From NCBI RefSeq assembly GCF_004684055.1, contig NZ_SRIB01000012.1:1-50647 (forward strand): 50,647 bases of DNA. The letters are read 5' to 3'. The position numbers were made by a program, and so were the translations under genes. Below the pieces are notes generated by a model that saw only the letters and a program-made list of their open reading frames with translations, was not told where the DNA came from and did no database searches. The number at the start of each line of letters is the position of its first letter. Position 1 is the first letter of the stretch. Source of the DNA: Soehngenia longivitae. Its GTDB lineage: Bacteria; Bacillota; Clostridia; Tissierellales; Tissierellaceae. Shown piece after piece: positions 19,259-27,387 of this stretch.

Positions 19259-19825
19259 ATGAGGAAAAAAATACTACTTATAATTTTAGTCTTACTAATA
19301 TTAGTTTTATTTCTTAGGGCTAATTATAATCAAAAATTAGATACCGAAGAATATATATCTCTTGAGTTGTATAGTCATTATGCAGCATTAACTCAAATTG
19401 TATATGATATTGGAACATACACCAACGATGATACTTACAATATTGATGAATTTAATATTAGTCGTTTATTATATGCATCAAGAAACTTTGAACTTGCTTT
19501 GAACAGTTATGAGAATGCACTTAGTAAGAGTAAAGTTCCAAAAGAAGCTGTATATAGTCGAGGCAGCATCATGTCTTTGTTAAATAATTATTATGATTTC
19601 TTTGTAGATTCAGTAAGTGTAATTAATGAAATAGACTACGATACTTTAAATATAGTAAAAAATGATCTTGAAAAATGGTTTTTATGGATAGAAGAAAATT
19701 ACATTACTACAGATAAAGATGGCTATTATGTTAACGAAATGTATACTTATGAAGATATGGTTGAAAGTGGGCTAATAGATGAACTTGTCTTAGGAGATTA
19801 TCAAAGAATAGAAAGATTAAGATAA
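19259..19825 (+). CDS. Hypothetical protein with N-terminal membrane anchor
   Basis: A 188-residue protein of unknown function. The first ~20 residues form a basic start followed by a leucine/isoleucine-rich helix, either an uncleaved anchor or a signal peptide. The rest is soluble, helical and acidic, rich in Tyr, Asp and Glu. GATGGGGG upstream is a weak ribosome binding site. It is followed by a very strong hairpin. No family is recognised. Confidence 0.6.
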   Translation: MRKKILLIILVLLILVLFLRANYNQKLDTEEYISLELYSHYAALTQIVYDIGTYTNDDTYNIDEFNISRLLYASRNFELALNSYENALSKSKVPKEAVYSRGSIMSLLNNYYDFFVDSVSVINEIDYDTLNIVKNDLEKWFLWIEENYITTDKDGYYVNEMYTYEDMVESGLIDELVLGDYQRIERLR

Positions 19826-19832
19826 TATCAAT

Positions 19833-19886
19833 ATAAAGGACTAACTCAAAATGAGTTTACTCAGCTATTTTGAGTTAGTCCTTTAT
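19833..19886. terminator. Strong bidirectional terminator (20-bp perfect stem)
   Basis: Arms at 19833-19852 and 19867-19886 are perfect complements of 20 bp around a 14-nt loop. It ends the hypothetical gene on the plus strand and could stop minus-strand transcripts leaving the regulator fragment. Confidence 0.8.
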
Positions 19887-19961
19887 ATAATTAATATTAT
19901 TTTCCTCTTATTTGGTGGTATGCCTTTACCTTTCGTAGAAAATTTTATCGTGATTGTTGTT

Positions 19962-20420
19962 TTATATTGATTTTATAAAAGGTGCGTCTTCTGATATGGT
20001 TTTAGATTCAATAGCAAATTGATACATTAGTTCTGCAAACATGGATTTCCCTACACCAGTTTCACCTAAAAGTAAAGTATGTAAACCCCTAGGTGGATAC
20101 ATTATAGTAGCCTTCGCTTTTTGTATTGGTACATTTAAACTTTGATTGACTCCAACCATTTTATCTAAACTATTATTTGTATCTATTAAATGTACATTTC
20201 TATTATATATTTTTTTATTACTATCTGTTTTAGATTTATAGAGAACAGTTCTTCCATCTATTTTTTCTAATTTACCTTTTCTATACAATATGTTTAAATA
20301 TCTACTAATATTAGATCTGTCCGTTTCTAATATAGAAGCTATGTCAGTAGCAGAAACTCCTTCTCCTTTTTCCTTTTCTAGATATGTTAAAGTTTCAAAA
20401 ACCTCATCTATCCTACTCAA
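19962..20420 (-). pseudogene. Truncated LevR-like (sigma-54/PRD) regulator, N-terminal fragment
   Basis: Only the first ~152 residues remain of a regulator that is normally 800-1000 residues long. The fragment has a winged-helix DNA-binding domain (SATDIASILETDRSNISRYLN, about 20-45). It continues into the start of an AAA+ sigma-54 interaction domain with Walker A GETGVGKS, then breaks at APFIKSI. The expected Walker B, GAFTGA-like, PRD and EIIA/EIIB-type domains are missing. A TTG at 20420, with GAAGGTGG before it, is the most likely original start; a GTG lies at 20429. The fragment is almost certainly non-functional as an activator, though the DNA-binding part could still act. Confidence 0.75.
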
Positions 20421-20498
20421 ATATACCACCTTCTTTACCCAACAATAAAAGATATTCCTTATAATAAGATTACATATATTATACCAAATAAAATAAAA

Positions 20499-20522
20499 CC
20501 TGTCCTCATAATTGAAAACAGG
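20499..20522 (-). terminator. Weak terminator upstream of the regulator fragment
   Basis: Minus-strand stem CCTGT/ACAGG followed by TTTTATTTTATTT. It would end transcription from the degraded gene at 20647-20805. Confidence 0.5.
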
Positions 20523-20646
20523 CTTTTGATTTGGCTAAGTTTGACCCTTACTTATATTTTTTTAAAAATTCACAAGCTAGTCACCAAACCTTTATTTTAT
20601 GCAATAAAAAACTCCACCAAATTTCTCCTTTGGATTCCTTCTTTTC

Positions 20647-20805
20647 TTATTTTATTCTTCTAAGTATTATTTACTCATGTTTAGATACCTCTTTTCCAAT
20701 TCTATCTCATTTATCAGCATTTTGTTTATGACCTTCAAATAGGGCATCCATCTTAGGAATCACTTCATGGTTTATTTTAGTGTTTGTTTTTTTGATTTCA
20801 TTTTT
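20647..20805 (-). pseudogene. Degraded coiled-coil protein gene with in-frame stops
   Basis: One minus-strand frame reads KINHEVIPKMDALFEGHKQ, continues to NADK, meets TGA, continues DRIGKEVSKHE, meets TAA, and ends IILRRIK and a stop. This matches the C-terminal pattern of a common clostridial coiled-coil protein type whose relatives carry sense codons where the stops lie. I know that family only as uncharacterised. The N-terminus is lost. The neighbouring IS66 tail suggests decay after insertion. Confidence 0.55.
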
Positions 20806-20839
20806 TTATCTTAAATGAAAGAAAAAAATAGAAAACTTT

Positions 20840-21010
20840 AATCTAGATCCTTTCCCAAGAAAGGCTAATAATCTAAACCCATTTTATTATTTAAAATATC
20901 TATTTGAAAAATTACCTAATATAGACCTAAATAATATGGAAGAATTGGATCAACTACTTCCTTGGTCAGATTCAATTCCTCTAAATTGCAAAATTCCTAA
21001 CAAAGAATAG
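20840..21010 (+). pseudogene. IS66 family transposase, C-terminal remnant
   Basis: The plus-strand frame ending at 21010 encodes NNLNPFYYLKYLFEKLPNI followed by DLNNMEELDQLLPWSDSIP. This is the characteristic C-terminal tail of IS66 transposases. Everything upstream, including the catalytic DDE residues, is gone. It marks a former insertion in the accessory patch. Confidence 0.75.
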
Positions 21011-21082
21011 TATATAATACAGCCCATATCTTTAAAAGGTGTGGGTTATTTTACGCTTACCTCTCAACATTCAATAGTGAAC

Positions 21083-21445
21083 CTATTTTTTTATACTAGT
21101 AAATATTTGTCTATTCATTAATTTGGGATTAACTATATTTATATATATAAGATATTCAATAACTACTAATAATGAACTATAAACATTTCCAATATATCTA
21201 GAGCCGTATTTCATTGTTATATAAACTAGTACACAATACATTAATTCAAATAAGGTGTTTTTAACTCGCTGTGATGAATTTTTTTCTTTAAAAGTGTTTA
21301 TTGCCATAAATAAAGCAGATATAAATATTAAAACTAACACTATTTTTGAAAATAATGGTGAGTTTATAAATAAATAAAAACTTATCATCAGAGCTGTATA
21401 GATTGTAATTGGCTGAAATATTTTATTATTTATAGACATTATCAT
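21083..21445 (-). CDS. Small four-helix membrane protein, possible partner of the secreted protein
   Basis: About 120 residues with four predicted transmembrane segments (ITIYTALMISFYLFI, IVLVLIFISALFMAI, LFELMYCVLVYI, SSLLVVIEYLIYINIV) and basic loops. No family is recognised. The ATG at 21445 overlaps the TGA of the upstream gene (TGATG), so translation is tightly coupled to the secreted glycine-rich protein. Size, topology and coupling would suit an immunity or anchoring partner. That is inference from layout only. Confidence 0.62.
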   Translation of the reverse strand: MIMSINNKIFQPITIYTALMISFYLFINSPLFSKIVLVLIFISALFMAINTFKEKNSSQRVKNTLFELMYCVLVYITMKYGSRYIGNVYSSLLVVIEYLIYINIVNPKLMNRQIFTSIKK

Positions 21446-22131
21446 CACCAAGTACCATCAACATATACTGGGAATAGTCCATCCCATTCTAGCCCAATAT
21501 AAACACCTTTTTGTAACATTACAGCTCTCATTACAAGATAAGCAAATCCTGCTCCACTTACATATCCAACAATCGTACCTATAGCTGTTCCAACGGGACC
21601 CCCAATAGCTGTTCCTAAACCTGCTAACGCTGCTACTATTGCAGCAGGTCCAATTTGAGCAGCTGCAAGGAAATAAGTTTGTACTTCTTCAAGTGTAAAA
21701 TAGATTTTCCAATCTTCAACAAACACTTGTGGTTCTATTGTATTTCCAGTTTTAGTAATATCTTTTGATATCGCTTCACTTATCTTACGTTCATTAGCAA
21801 CACCAGGATTGTTTTTACTAAATATTAGGATTTCATTAAACCTTTCCATCTCTACATCTGTAAACCCAGCTTTTTCTTGTATTTCACTTAATGATTTATC
21901 AACTTTTAAAACACCTGAGCTATTTAATGAGAATTCATCAAAAACTTTTGTTAACTTATCTAAATAAACCTTATCATCTTGATCTAAATAATCTTCAATA
22001 TAAATCTCAGCACTTAAAAGTTTTATATTTTCTTTTTCATGTAAAATTTCAGCTTGTGCAGTCACTGGTATTGTTGTAGTAAATACCAGTAAAATTGACA
22101 TAAACATACTTGATAATTTTACTTTTCTCAT
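21445..22131 (-). CDS. Secreted protein with C-terminal glycine-rich hydrophobic module
   Basis: About 228 residues. A Sec signal peptide ends near PVTAQA. A charged helical stretch follows (about 30-130). A strongly hydrophobic glycine/alanine-rich module comes last, with GPAAIVAALAGLGTAIGG and GTAIGTIVGYVSGAGFAYL, then the aromatic tail GLEWDGLFPVYVDGTW. The glycine spacing resembles a glycine zipper, as in membrane-inserting peptides and some bacteriocins. No processing site or known bacteriocin family is identifiable. The ATG at 22131 has GGAGG eight bases upstream; the in-frame ATG at 22146 does not. It is coupled to the downstream membrane protein gene. Confidence 0.65.
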   Translation of the reverse strand: MRKVKLSSMFMSILLVFTTTIPVTAQAEILHEKENIKLLSAEIYIEDYLDQDDKVYLDKLTKVFDEFSLNSSGVLKVDKSLSEIQEKAGFTDVEMERFNEILIFSKNNPGVANERKISEAISKDITKTGNTIEPQVFVEDWKIYFTLEEVQTYFLAAAQIGPAAIVAALAGLGTAIGGPVGTAIGTIVGYVSGAGFAYLVMRAVMLQKGVYIGLEWDGLFPVYVDGTW

Positions 22132-22146
22132 AAAACATTCCTCCAT

Positions 22147-22647
22147 ATTAAATTCTTTTAAAGTTATACAGTTTTTTATACCTCTTTTAAATCACTATTA
22201 CAATCAGTCCTCCTTCCATTTATAATAATTAGCTCGTTGCAGAACTCTACAACTCGCATATTTACTGCCTCTTTATGTATTGAAATGGCTAGATTCCTCC
22301 CTTTTTGGGTATATTCATAATATAAAGTTGTGTATAATTCAAAACAGAAAGGAGAATCTTATGCCAGTTTCAGCTAAGCAATTCAGCATTGACGAGTAAA
22401 CTTTTTTTACATTACTTGTTACCTTCATTATTAATTTATAATGTACAGAATTTTCTGAAATATAAATTCTACCATTAATTGAAAAAACGATGCTTTAATT
22501 GCTTGAACAACTAATTTTATTTTTTTCATAAAGTACTTTTACTTTACCACCACCTTCGGTGTTTTTCAATTAAGTTGTCGCATTTTGTAGTTATTCTATG
22601 ATAATATCAATTTTTACATTAATTTTACCTCATTTTTATCAAAAATT
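22147..22647. other. Gene-poor stretch with truncated reading frames
   Basis: About 500 bp without an intact gene. On the plus strand AAAGGAG precedes a 12-codon frame (ATG at 22361, MPVSAKQFSIDE), which looks like a gene start cut short. On the minus strand a frame ending near 22184 reads YYEYTQKGRNLAISIHKEA and onward, resembling a winged-helix wing, with no start. CACC-TTC-GGTG at 22551-22561 followed by five T may be a small terminator. I read the stretch as decay next to the IS66 remnant. Confidence 0.35.
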
Positions 22648-22677
22648 TTGGTAAGTATGGTTTTTTTCAATTATAAT
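22648..22677 (+). promoter_or_regulatory. Promoter of the phoU-phoP-phoR operon
   Basis: TTGGTA (22648-22653) and TATAAT (22672-22677) with an 18-bp spacer on the plus strand. I could not recognise a clear Pho box. Confidence 0.55.
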
Positions 22678-22709
22678 AGTGGTATAAATCATAAAAAGGG
22701 ATGATAATT

Positions 22710-23360
22710 ATGAGGAGTAAATTTGACCAAGAACTCGAAAGATTAAATGAAGAACTAATTGAAATGGGAAATTTAATAGAAAGTAGAATTGAGGCGGCTG
22801 TATCTGCGCTTGTGAATCAAGATGTAGAACTCGCTACCAGAGTTGCAAATGGTGATAAAGAAGTAAACGACAAAGAAAGAGATATAGAAGATTTATGTTT
22901 GAAATTAATCCTTCAACAACAGCCCGTCGCAAGAGATTTAAGGCTTATATCATCAGCATTAAAAATGATAACAGATATGGAAAGAATAGGAGATCAGGCT
23001 GCTGATATATCTGAATTAACTATACGAATGGCAAATGAAAAATACTTCAAAGAATTAATTGATATACCTCAAATGGCTGAAGCGACTATCTACATGGTTA
23101 GAGAATCCATAAACGCATTTGTAAATCGCGACGTAGATAAAGCAGTAGAGATAATTTACTATGATGATAAAGTGGATAAATTATTTGATATGGTAAAGAA
23201 TGAACTTATAGAATATATAAGGGATCAAAAGTATTCAAGTGAACAATCAGTTGATTTTATTTTAATTGCAAAGTATTTCGAAAGAATAGGAGATCATGCA
23301 CAAAATATTGCTGAATGGGTTTATTACGCTATAACTGGCGAACATTTTAGTTGGAGTTGA
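22710..23360 (+). CDS. phoU: Phosphate signalling accessory protein PhoU
   Basis: About 216 residues made of two repeated three-helix bundles. Each carries the PhoU metal-binding pattern, seen in LKMITDMERIGDQAADI and AKYFERIGDHAQNIAEW. PhoU dampens signalling by the PhoR kinase and links it to the Pst transporter. The ATG at 22710 suits the AAGGG upstream; an ATG at 22701 is too close to it. It heads an operon with a response regulator and a kinase. No pstSCAB genes are next to it, which is unusual. Confidence 0.93.
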   Translation: MRSKFDQELERLNEELIEMGNLIESRIEAAVSALVNQDVELATRVANGDKEVNDKERDIEDLCLKLILQQQPVARDLRLISSALKMITDMERIGDQAADISELTIRMANEKYFKELIDIPQMAEATIYMVRESINAFVNRDVDKAVEIIYYDDKVDKLFDMVKNELIEYIRDQKYSSEQSVDFILIAKYFERIGDHAQNIAEWVYYAITGEHFSWS

Positions 23361-23365
23361 TTTAT

Positions 23366-24031
23366 TTGAACTTAATTTATATAGTGGAAGATGATGAAGG
23401 GATAAGAGAATTGGTCACATATGCTCTGAAAAAAGAAGGTTTTGAAGTAGTTGGCTTTGAAAGCGGAAAAGAGGTTTTTGAACAGAAACCTCCTGATTTA
23501 TATATATTGGATATAATGCTTCCAGGCGAAGATGGGTATACAATTCTCAAGAAAATTAGGACTATGGTGTCCACAAAAGATATTCCAGTAATCATGCTTA
23601 CTTCAAAGACAAGCGAGTATGACAAAGTAAAAGCACTGGATATGGGTGCAGATGATTATATTGAAAAACCTTTCGGTGTAATGGAACTCATATCCCGTGT
23701 GAAAGCGGTATTGAGGAGATATATAGGCTTAAATAAAGATTCTGTGTTAAAAAGTGGCAATCTAACTTTAGATGTTGAAAAGCATGAAGTAAGGGTAAAT
23801 GATAAAGAAGTATATTTAACTCTAAAAGAGTTTGATTTACTGTATTATCTAATGAAGAACATGAATATTGTTTTATCTAGAGATCAAATCATGAATGAAG
23901 TCTGGGGCTTTGATTTTGAAGGAGAAACTCGGACTGTAGATGTTCATATAAGGACTTTGCGTATGAAATTAGGTGAAGCAGGAGAAAGTATACAAACAGT
24001 AAGAGGCGTGGGCTATAAATTCGGAGGTTAG
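23366..24031 (+). CDS. phoP: OmpR/PhoB-type response regulator
   Basis: About 221 residues. The receiver domain (1-115) has the acidic pair D9/D10 in VEDDEG, phospho-acceptor D49 in LDIMLPGEDGY, and K101 in EKPFG. The C-terminal winged helix (about 125-221) ends TVDVHIRTLRMKLGE...TVRGVGYKF. The most likely start is TTG at 23366, because GGAG lies nine bases before it. The frame is open back to 23351 inside phoU. With phoU before it and a sensor kinase after it, a phosphate-starvation regulator is the best reading. Confidence 0.92.
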   Translation: MNLIYIVEDDEGIRELVTYALKKEGFEVVGFESGKEVFEQKPPDLYILDIMLPGEDGYTILKKIRTMVSTKDIPVIMLTSKTSEYDKVKALDMGADDYIEKPFGVMELISRVKAVLRRYIGLNKDSVLKSGNLTLDVEKHEVRVNDKEVYLTLKEFDLLYYLMKNMNIVLSRDQIMNEVWGFDFEGETRTVDVHIRTLRMKLGEAGESIQTVRGVGYKFGG

Positions 24032-24033
24032 TT

Positions 24034-25089
24034 ATGGAAAAGAGAATATTTAAGTACCTAACAATAATTGTAATAGCCACTTTGATTGTCACGACACTTG
24101 TACTTGATGTGTTGTTTTATGAGTATTTCACAAATATGGGAAATTATGACTTAACTTTTGGCGAAATCTTTACAGCAAGTCTACCTCCTATGGTAGCGAT
24201 ACTAGTTTTAATACTTGTGGTTTTATATATGCTATCAACTAAGATATCTAAAATAATACTATCACCTATTAAAAATGCTGCTGACAATATTGAAAGCATT
24301 TTATCAGGAGAAGAAGTGGAAGATGTAGAAATTTACCCTGAAATCAAACCATTTGTCGAAACAATAAATAGACAAAAGAAACAAATCGAGCTTGTCATGA
24401 ACAACTTAAAAGAAGCTGAAAAAATAAGAAGAGAATTTACTGCAAATGTTTCCCATGAGCTTAAAACTCCTCTGACTTCAATAAACGGATATGCTGAAAT
24501 GATTGCAAACGGAATGGCTGAAGGAGAAGAAGTTAAGAAATTTGCTGGTATAATACAAAAGGAAGGTACGAGGTTACTTACACTTATAGAATCCATTTTG
24601 AACCTTTCTAAGCTAGAAGACGAGTCAGTTGAAAAGACATATGAAGAAATCGACCTATATGAGACCATAAAAGATGTTGTACACAAATTGAAGCCTCAAG
24701 CTGCATCTCACAAAGTAAATTTAGAAGTTGATGGAGAAATAACCCATGTGAAGGCAAATAAGAGAATGATCGAAGATTTGGTGTATAATCTCATTGACAA
24801 CGCTATAAAATACAATGTGGAAAATGGAAATGTTTTAGTTTCAGTTAAAAATGAAGAAAATAATGGATTAATTTCTGTAAAAGATACTGGAATAGGGATA
24901 CCTCAAGAAGAACAAGACAGGATATTTGAAAGATTTTATAGAATAGACAAGTCAAGATCTAAAAAAATTGAAGGCTCTGGCCTAGGGCTTTCGATTGTTA
25001 AACACATTGTTGAATATCACAATGGTTCTATTACATTGGAAAGCGAAGTCGGTAAAGGTACTACAATCACAATAAAACTTCCAAAATAA
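24034..25089 (+). CDS. phoR: Membrane sensor histidine kinase, PhoR-like
   Basis: A 351-residue kinase with two N-terminal transmembrane helices (about 8-28 and 53-70) around a very short external loop, so it probably senses through partners such as PhoU/Pst rather than an external ligand. The H-box is FTANVSHELKTPLTS with H141. The N-box is NLIDNAIKYN. The G boxes are VKDTGIGIP and GSGLGLSIVKHIVE. It begins 2 bp after the response regulator gene. It lacks the large extracytoplasmic domain of Bacillus PhoR, and I see no clear PAS domain. Confidence 0.92.
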   Translation: MEKRIFKYLTIIVIATLIVTTLVLDVLFYEYFTNMGNYDLTFGEIFTASLPPMVAILVLILVVLYMLSTKISKIILSPIKNAADNIESILSGEEVEDVEIYPEIKPFVETINRQKKQIELVMNNLKEAEKIRREFTANVSHELKTPLTSINGYAEMIANGMAEGEEVKKFAGIIQKEGTRLLTLIESILNLSKLEDESVEKTYEEIDLYETIKDVVHKLKPQAASHKVNLEVDGEITHVKANKRMIEDLVYNLIDNAIKYNVENGNVLVSVKNEENNGLISVKDTGIGIPQEEQDRIFERFYRIDKSRSKKIEGSGLGLSIVKHIVEYHNGSITLESEVGKGTTITIKLPK

Positions 25090-25118
25090 ACTTAATATTT
25101 TATAAGTTTGAATAAGAT

Positions 25119-25153
25119 AAAAGCTCTTATGGTAATTAAACATAAGAGCTTTT
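25119..25153 (+). terminator. Terminator of the phoU-phoP-phoR operon
   Basis: A 13-bp perfect stem AAAAGCTCTTATG/CATAAGAGCTTTT with a 9-nt loop and T-rich exit. Confidence 0.87.
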
Positions 25154-25787
25154 ATAACTAAATTTACAAAATGACATTTAACGCTTCTGTTATAAAATTA
25201 GCTTGTTATTTTGTCCCTACGGATAGCAATTTACAAAAAATTAAACAGAGTCTATAAATATTTATCTAGGCTCTTTTTTATAACGCGGGACTATCAAAAT
25301 TTTCCTATTCGTAGGGTATGACATAAACCAAACTTCTTATGGTTTATGGTTGGAACAATAAATGGTGTCACCTCCAATCACATCAACTGCTAGATAGCTT
25401 ACACTTTCTTCATGTTTATCATATTATATTCCCAACAACTATTCAACTGTTTTAAAACACAAGTGGCAGGAATGTTCTTCAATTTACTCAAATGAAAATC
25501 TAAATTCTACCCTTATCAATCAATAAGCATAGCCAACCATAAAAGTTAATCTTACAAATTTATGGATTTTAGTCACGAAAAGTATTATACTGTAATTAAT
25601 ATTTGTTTTCTATATCGTTGCCTGCTAATTATGTAGTTGCAAAATACAAAATTAAAAATTCAATAGATTTTGCAATTAACCAATGAGCACTATCTTTTTA
25701 ATTATTGGCAAATGGAAGGGTAAATTAATTAAAGCATCAAACTTTCAAAGGAATACCCTCTAAAATCATGAAAGTGAGGTCAATAAA
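25154..25787. other. Gene-poor stretch with an orphan terminator and a palindrome
   Basis: More than 600 bp without a convincing protein gene. A terminator-like hairpin, AGAGTCTA/TAGGCTCT followed by six T (25247-25279, plus strand), has no gene in front of it. An inverted repeat CATAAACCA/TGGTTTATG at 25322-25348 has no T-run and could be an operator. Short frames are broken. The stretch could hold a small RNA ending at 25279, or may simply be decayed DNA. GAGGTC at 25776-25781 is the ribosome binding site of the next gene. Confidence 0.35.
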
Positions 25788-27326
25788 ATGAAATTAGTTG
25801 CATATTTATTCTACATAATAAATTCGTTTGTTTTAGTAAGAATCGCAATTTTATTTGGAGTCCTTATAGACAATCTCACTAATTCTCAATTTGATATTTT
25901 CAGAAAAAACGTTATAATAATGCTCATCTATGGTTTACTTACATTAATACTTCCAGTGATTTCTTACAAGCTTGCTTTTAAAATTTCTAATAAGGAAATG
26001 AATAAAATAAAAAACAATAAATTCCTTTCCGAATTTACAAACAACAGAGATAAATTTGATTTAGTTGACTACTCTCAAAACTTGGATATTTATTATAGTG
26101 GACAGTTGATGAATAAATTTAATATTGTTAATATTTTAAGTGTGTTTATATTTACTTCAATATCTTTAATAAGCATAGATATAAGACTTTTTATAATTGC
26201 ATTTATATCTTCCTCATTGCCTCTTATCGTGCCTATATTTAGCCAAAAAGCATTAAAAAATAAATCAGAAAACTTTGTAAATTCTTCAGATAATTATATA
26301 AAATTTATCGAGGATACCCTTACTGGGAAAAAAGAGTTAATAAGATACAATGGAATAAACTGGATCAAGTCAATTCATGAAAATATTTCTAAAGACCATG
26401 AAGACAAAAGAGAGTCGTTTAAGCTTCTGAACATATTAAATGATGTGTTTTCTGAAGGTATAAGCAATATTAGTCAAATAGTAATATTATTTACTGGAGG
26501 AATTTTTGTAAGCAGGTCTATAATATCCATAGGAGAAGTTATTACATTATTACAATTAATGAATTATTTAGCAGGACCTGTTGTTGCATTGATTTCCCTT
26601 TATAATAACTATGCGTCGAGTCTTGTTGCTAAGAAAAGACTTATAGGAGAAACTGAAGTTGATCTTTCACAAAAAGATTTCAAATTCCCTATTTTTGATT
26701 CTTCTGAGGTGGCTGTTGAAATCGAAAATATAGAATTTTCTTATGGAAATAATAAAGTTTTAAATAATGTAAGTTATAAGTTTATGAAAAATAAAACTTA
26801 TTTAATAAAAGGTAAAAGCGGAAGTGGTAAGTCCACATTATTAAAAATAATTGCCGGTGAATTGACCCCAGACAAAGGAAAAGTTCTAATATTTAATAAA
26901 AACATTGAAGATATGGAAAAATCTGCTATATATACTACTATATCTTATATTTCCCAAGACATACATATCTTTGAAAATTCCGTAGAAAATAATATTTTAT
27001 TAGGTAAAGTCAACGAAAATAATAAAATTAGTAAATTAATTGAAATGTTAGAGTTAAATTTATCTTTAGAAGATATATTGAGTAAAGAACGTAAAATTTC
27101 TGGTGGAGAAGCTGTGAGAATTGGAATAGCTAGATGTCTTATAGATCCTAAAGACATCATTCTATTAGATGAACATACTTCTGGACTAAATGAAGATCTT
27201 GCTTTTAAGATAACTAAAGAAATATTGAATCTTGGAAAGACTGTTATTTGTGTATCCCATACAGAATCACAAGAAATCATTGATTTATTCGATGAATGTA
27301 TTAATTTGGAAAGTTTACAAAACTAA
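25788..27326 (+). CDS. ABC exporter half-transporter (membrane plus ATPase domains)
   Basis: A 512-residue fused ABC protein. Six predicted transmembrane helices lie within 1-285; the chain starts directly in the first helix and is shorter than the usual 570-600. The ATPase domain has Walker A KGKSGSGKST (342-350), signature ISGGEAVRIGIARC, Walker B IILLDEHTSGLN and switch histidine CVSHTE. Two deviations stand out: glutamate for glutamine in the signature (SGGE), and a histidine in the DEHTS segment. The catalytic glutamate is kept, so it should hydrolyse ATP, probably as a homodimer. The substrate is unknown; peptide or drug export are the usual options. It stands alone. Confidence 0.88.
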   Translation: MKLVAYLFYIINSFVLVRIAILFGVLIDNLTNSQFDIFRKNVIIMLIYGLLTLILPVISYKLAFKISNKEMNKIKNNKFLSEFTNNRDKFDLVDYSQNLDIYYSGQLMNKFNIVNILSVFIFTSISLISIDIRLFIIAFISSSLPLIVPIFSQKALKNKSENFVNSSDNYIKFIEDTLTGKKELIRYNGINWIKSIHENISKDHEDKRESFKLLNILNDVFSEGISNISQIVILFTGGIFVSRSIISIGEVITLLQLMNYLAGPVVALISLYNNYASSLVAKKRLIGETEVDLSQKDFKFPIFDSSEVAVEIENIEFSYGNNKVLNNVSYKFMKNKTYLIKGKSGSGKSTLLKIIAGELTPDKGKVLIFNKNIEDMEKSAIYTTISYISQDIHIFENSVENNILLGKVNENNKISKLIEMLELNLSLEDILSKERKISGGEAVRIGIARCLIDPKDIILLDEHTSGLNEDLAFKITKEILNLGKTVICVSHTESQEIIDLFDECINLESLQN

Positions 27327-27358
27327 AATATATATACTTGAATTAACAAAGAAAGATA

Positions 27359-27386
27359 AAAGTTCAGAGGAAATCCTCTGAACTTT
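27359..27386. terminator. Bidirectional terminator between the ABC and aminotransferase genes
   Basis: A 12-bp perfect stem AAAGTTCAGAGG/CCTCTGAACTTT with a 4-nt loop, placed between two convergent genes. Confidence 0.87.
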
Positions 27387-27387
27387 G

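Noticed and set aside
20708-20710. In-frame TGA in the coiled-coil pseudogene as a selenocysteine codon (YedF is encoded nearby)
   Set aside because: A second in-frame TAA follows within a dozen codons and the N-terminus is missing, so decay is simpler.
20531-20731. 66-codon plus-strand frame in the IS66 region
   Set aside because: It has no ribosome binding site and lies opposite a recognisable degraded gene on the minus strand.
25322-25348. Inverted repeat CATAAACCA/TGGTTTATG as a terminator
   Set aside because: No T-run follows on either strand; an operator or chance palindrome is more likely.
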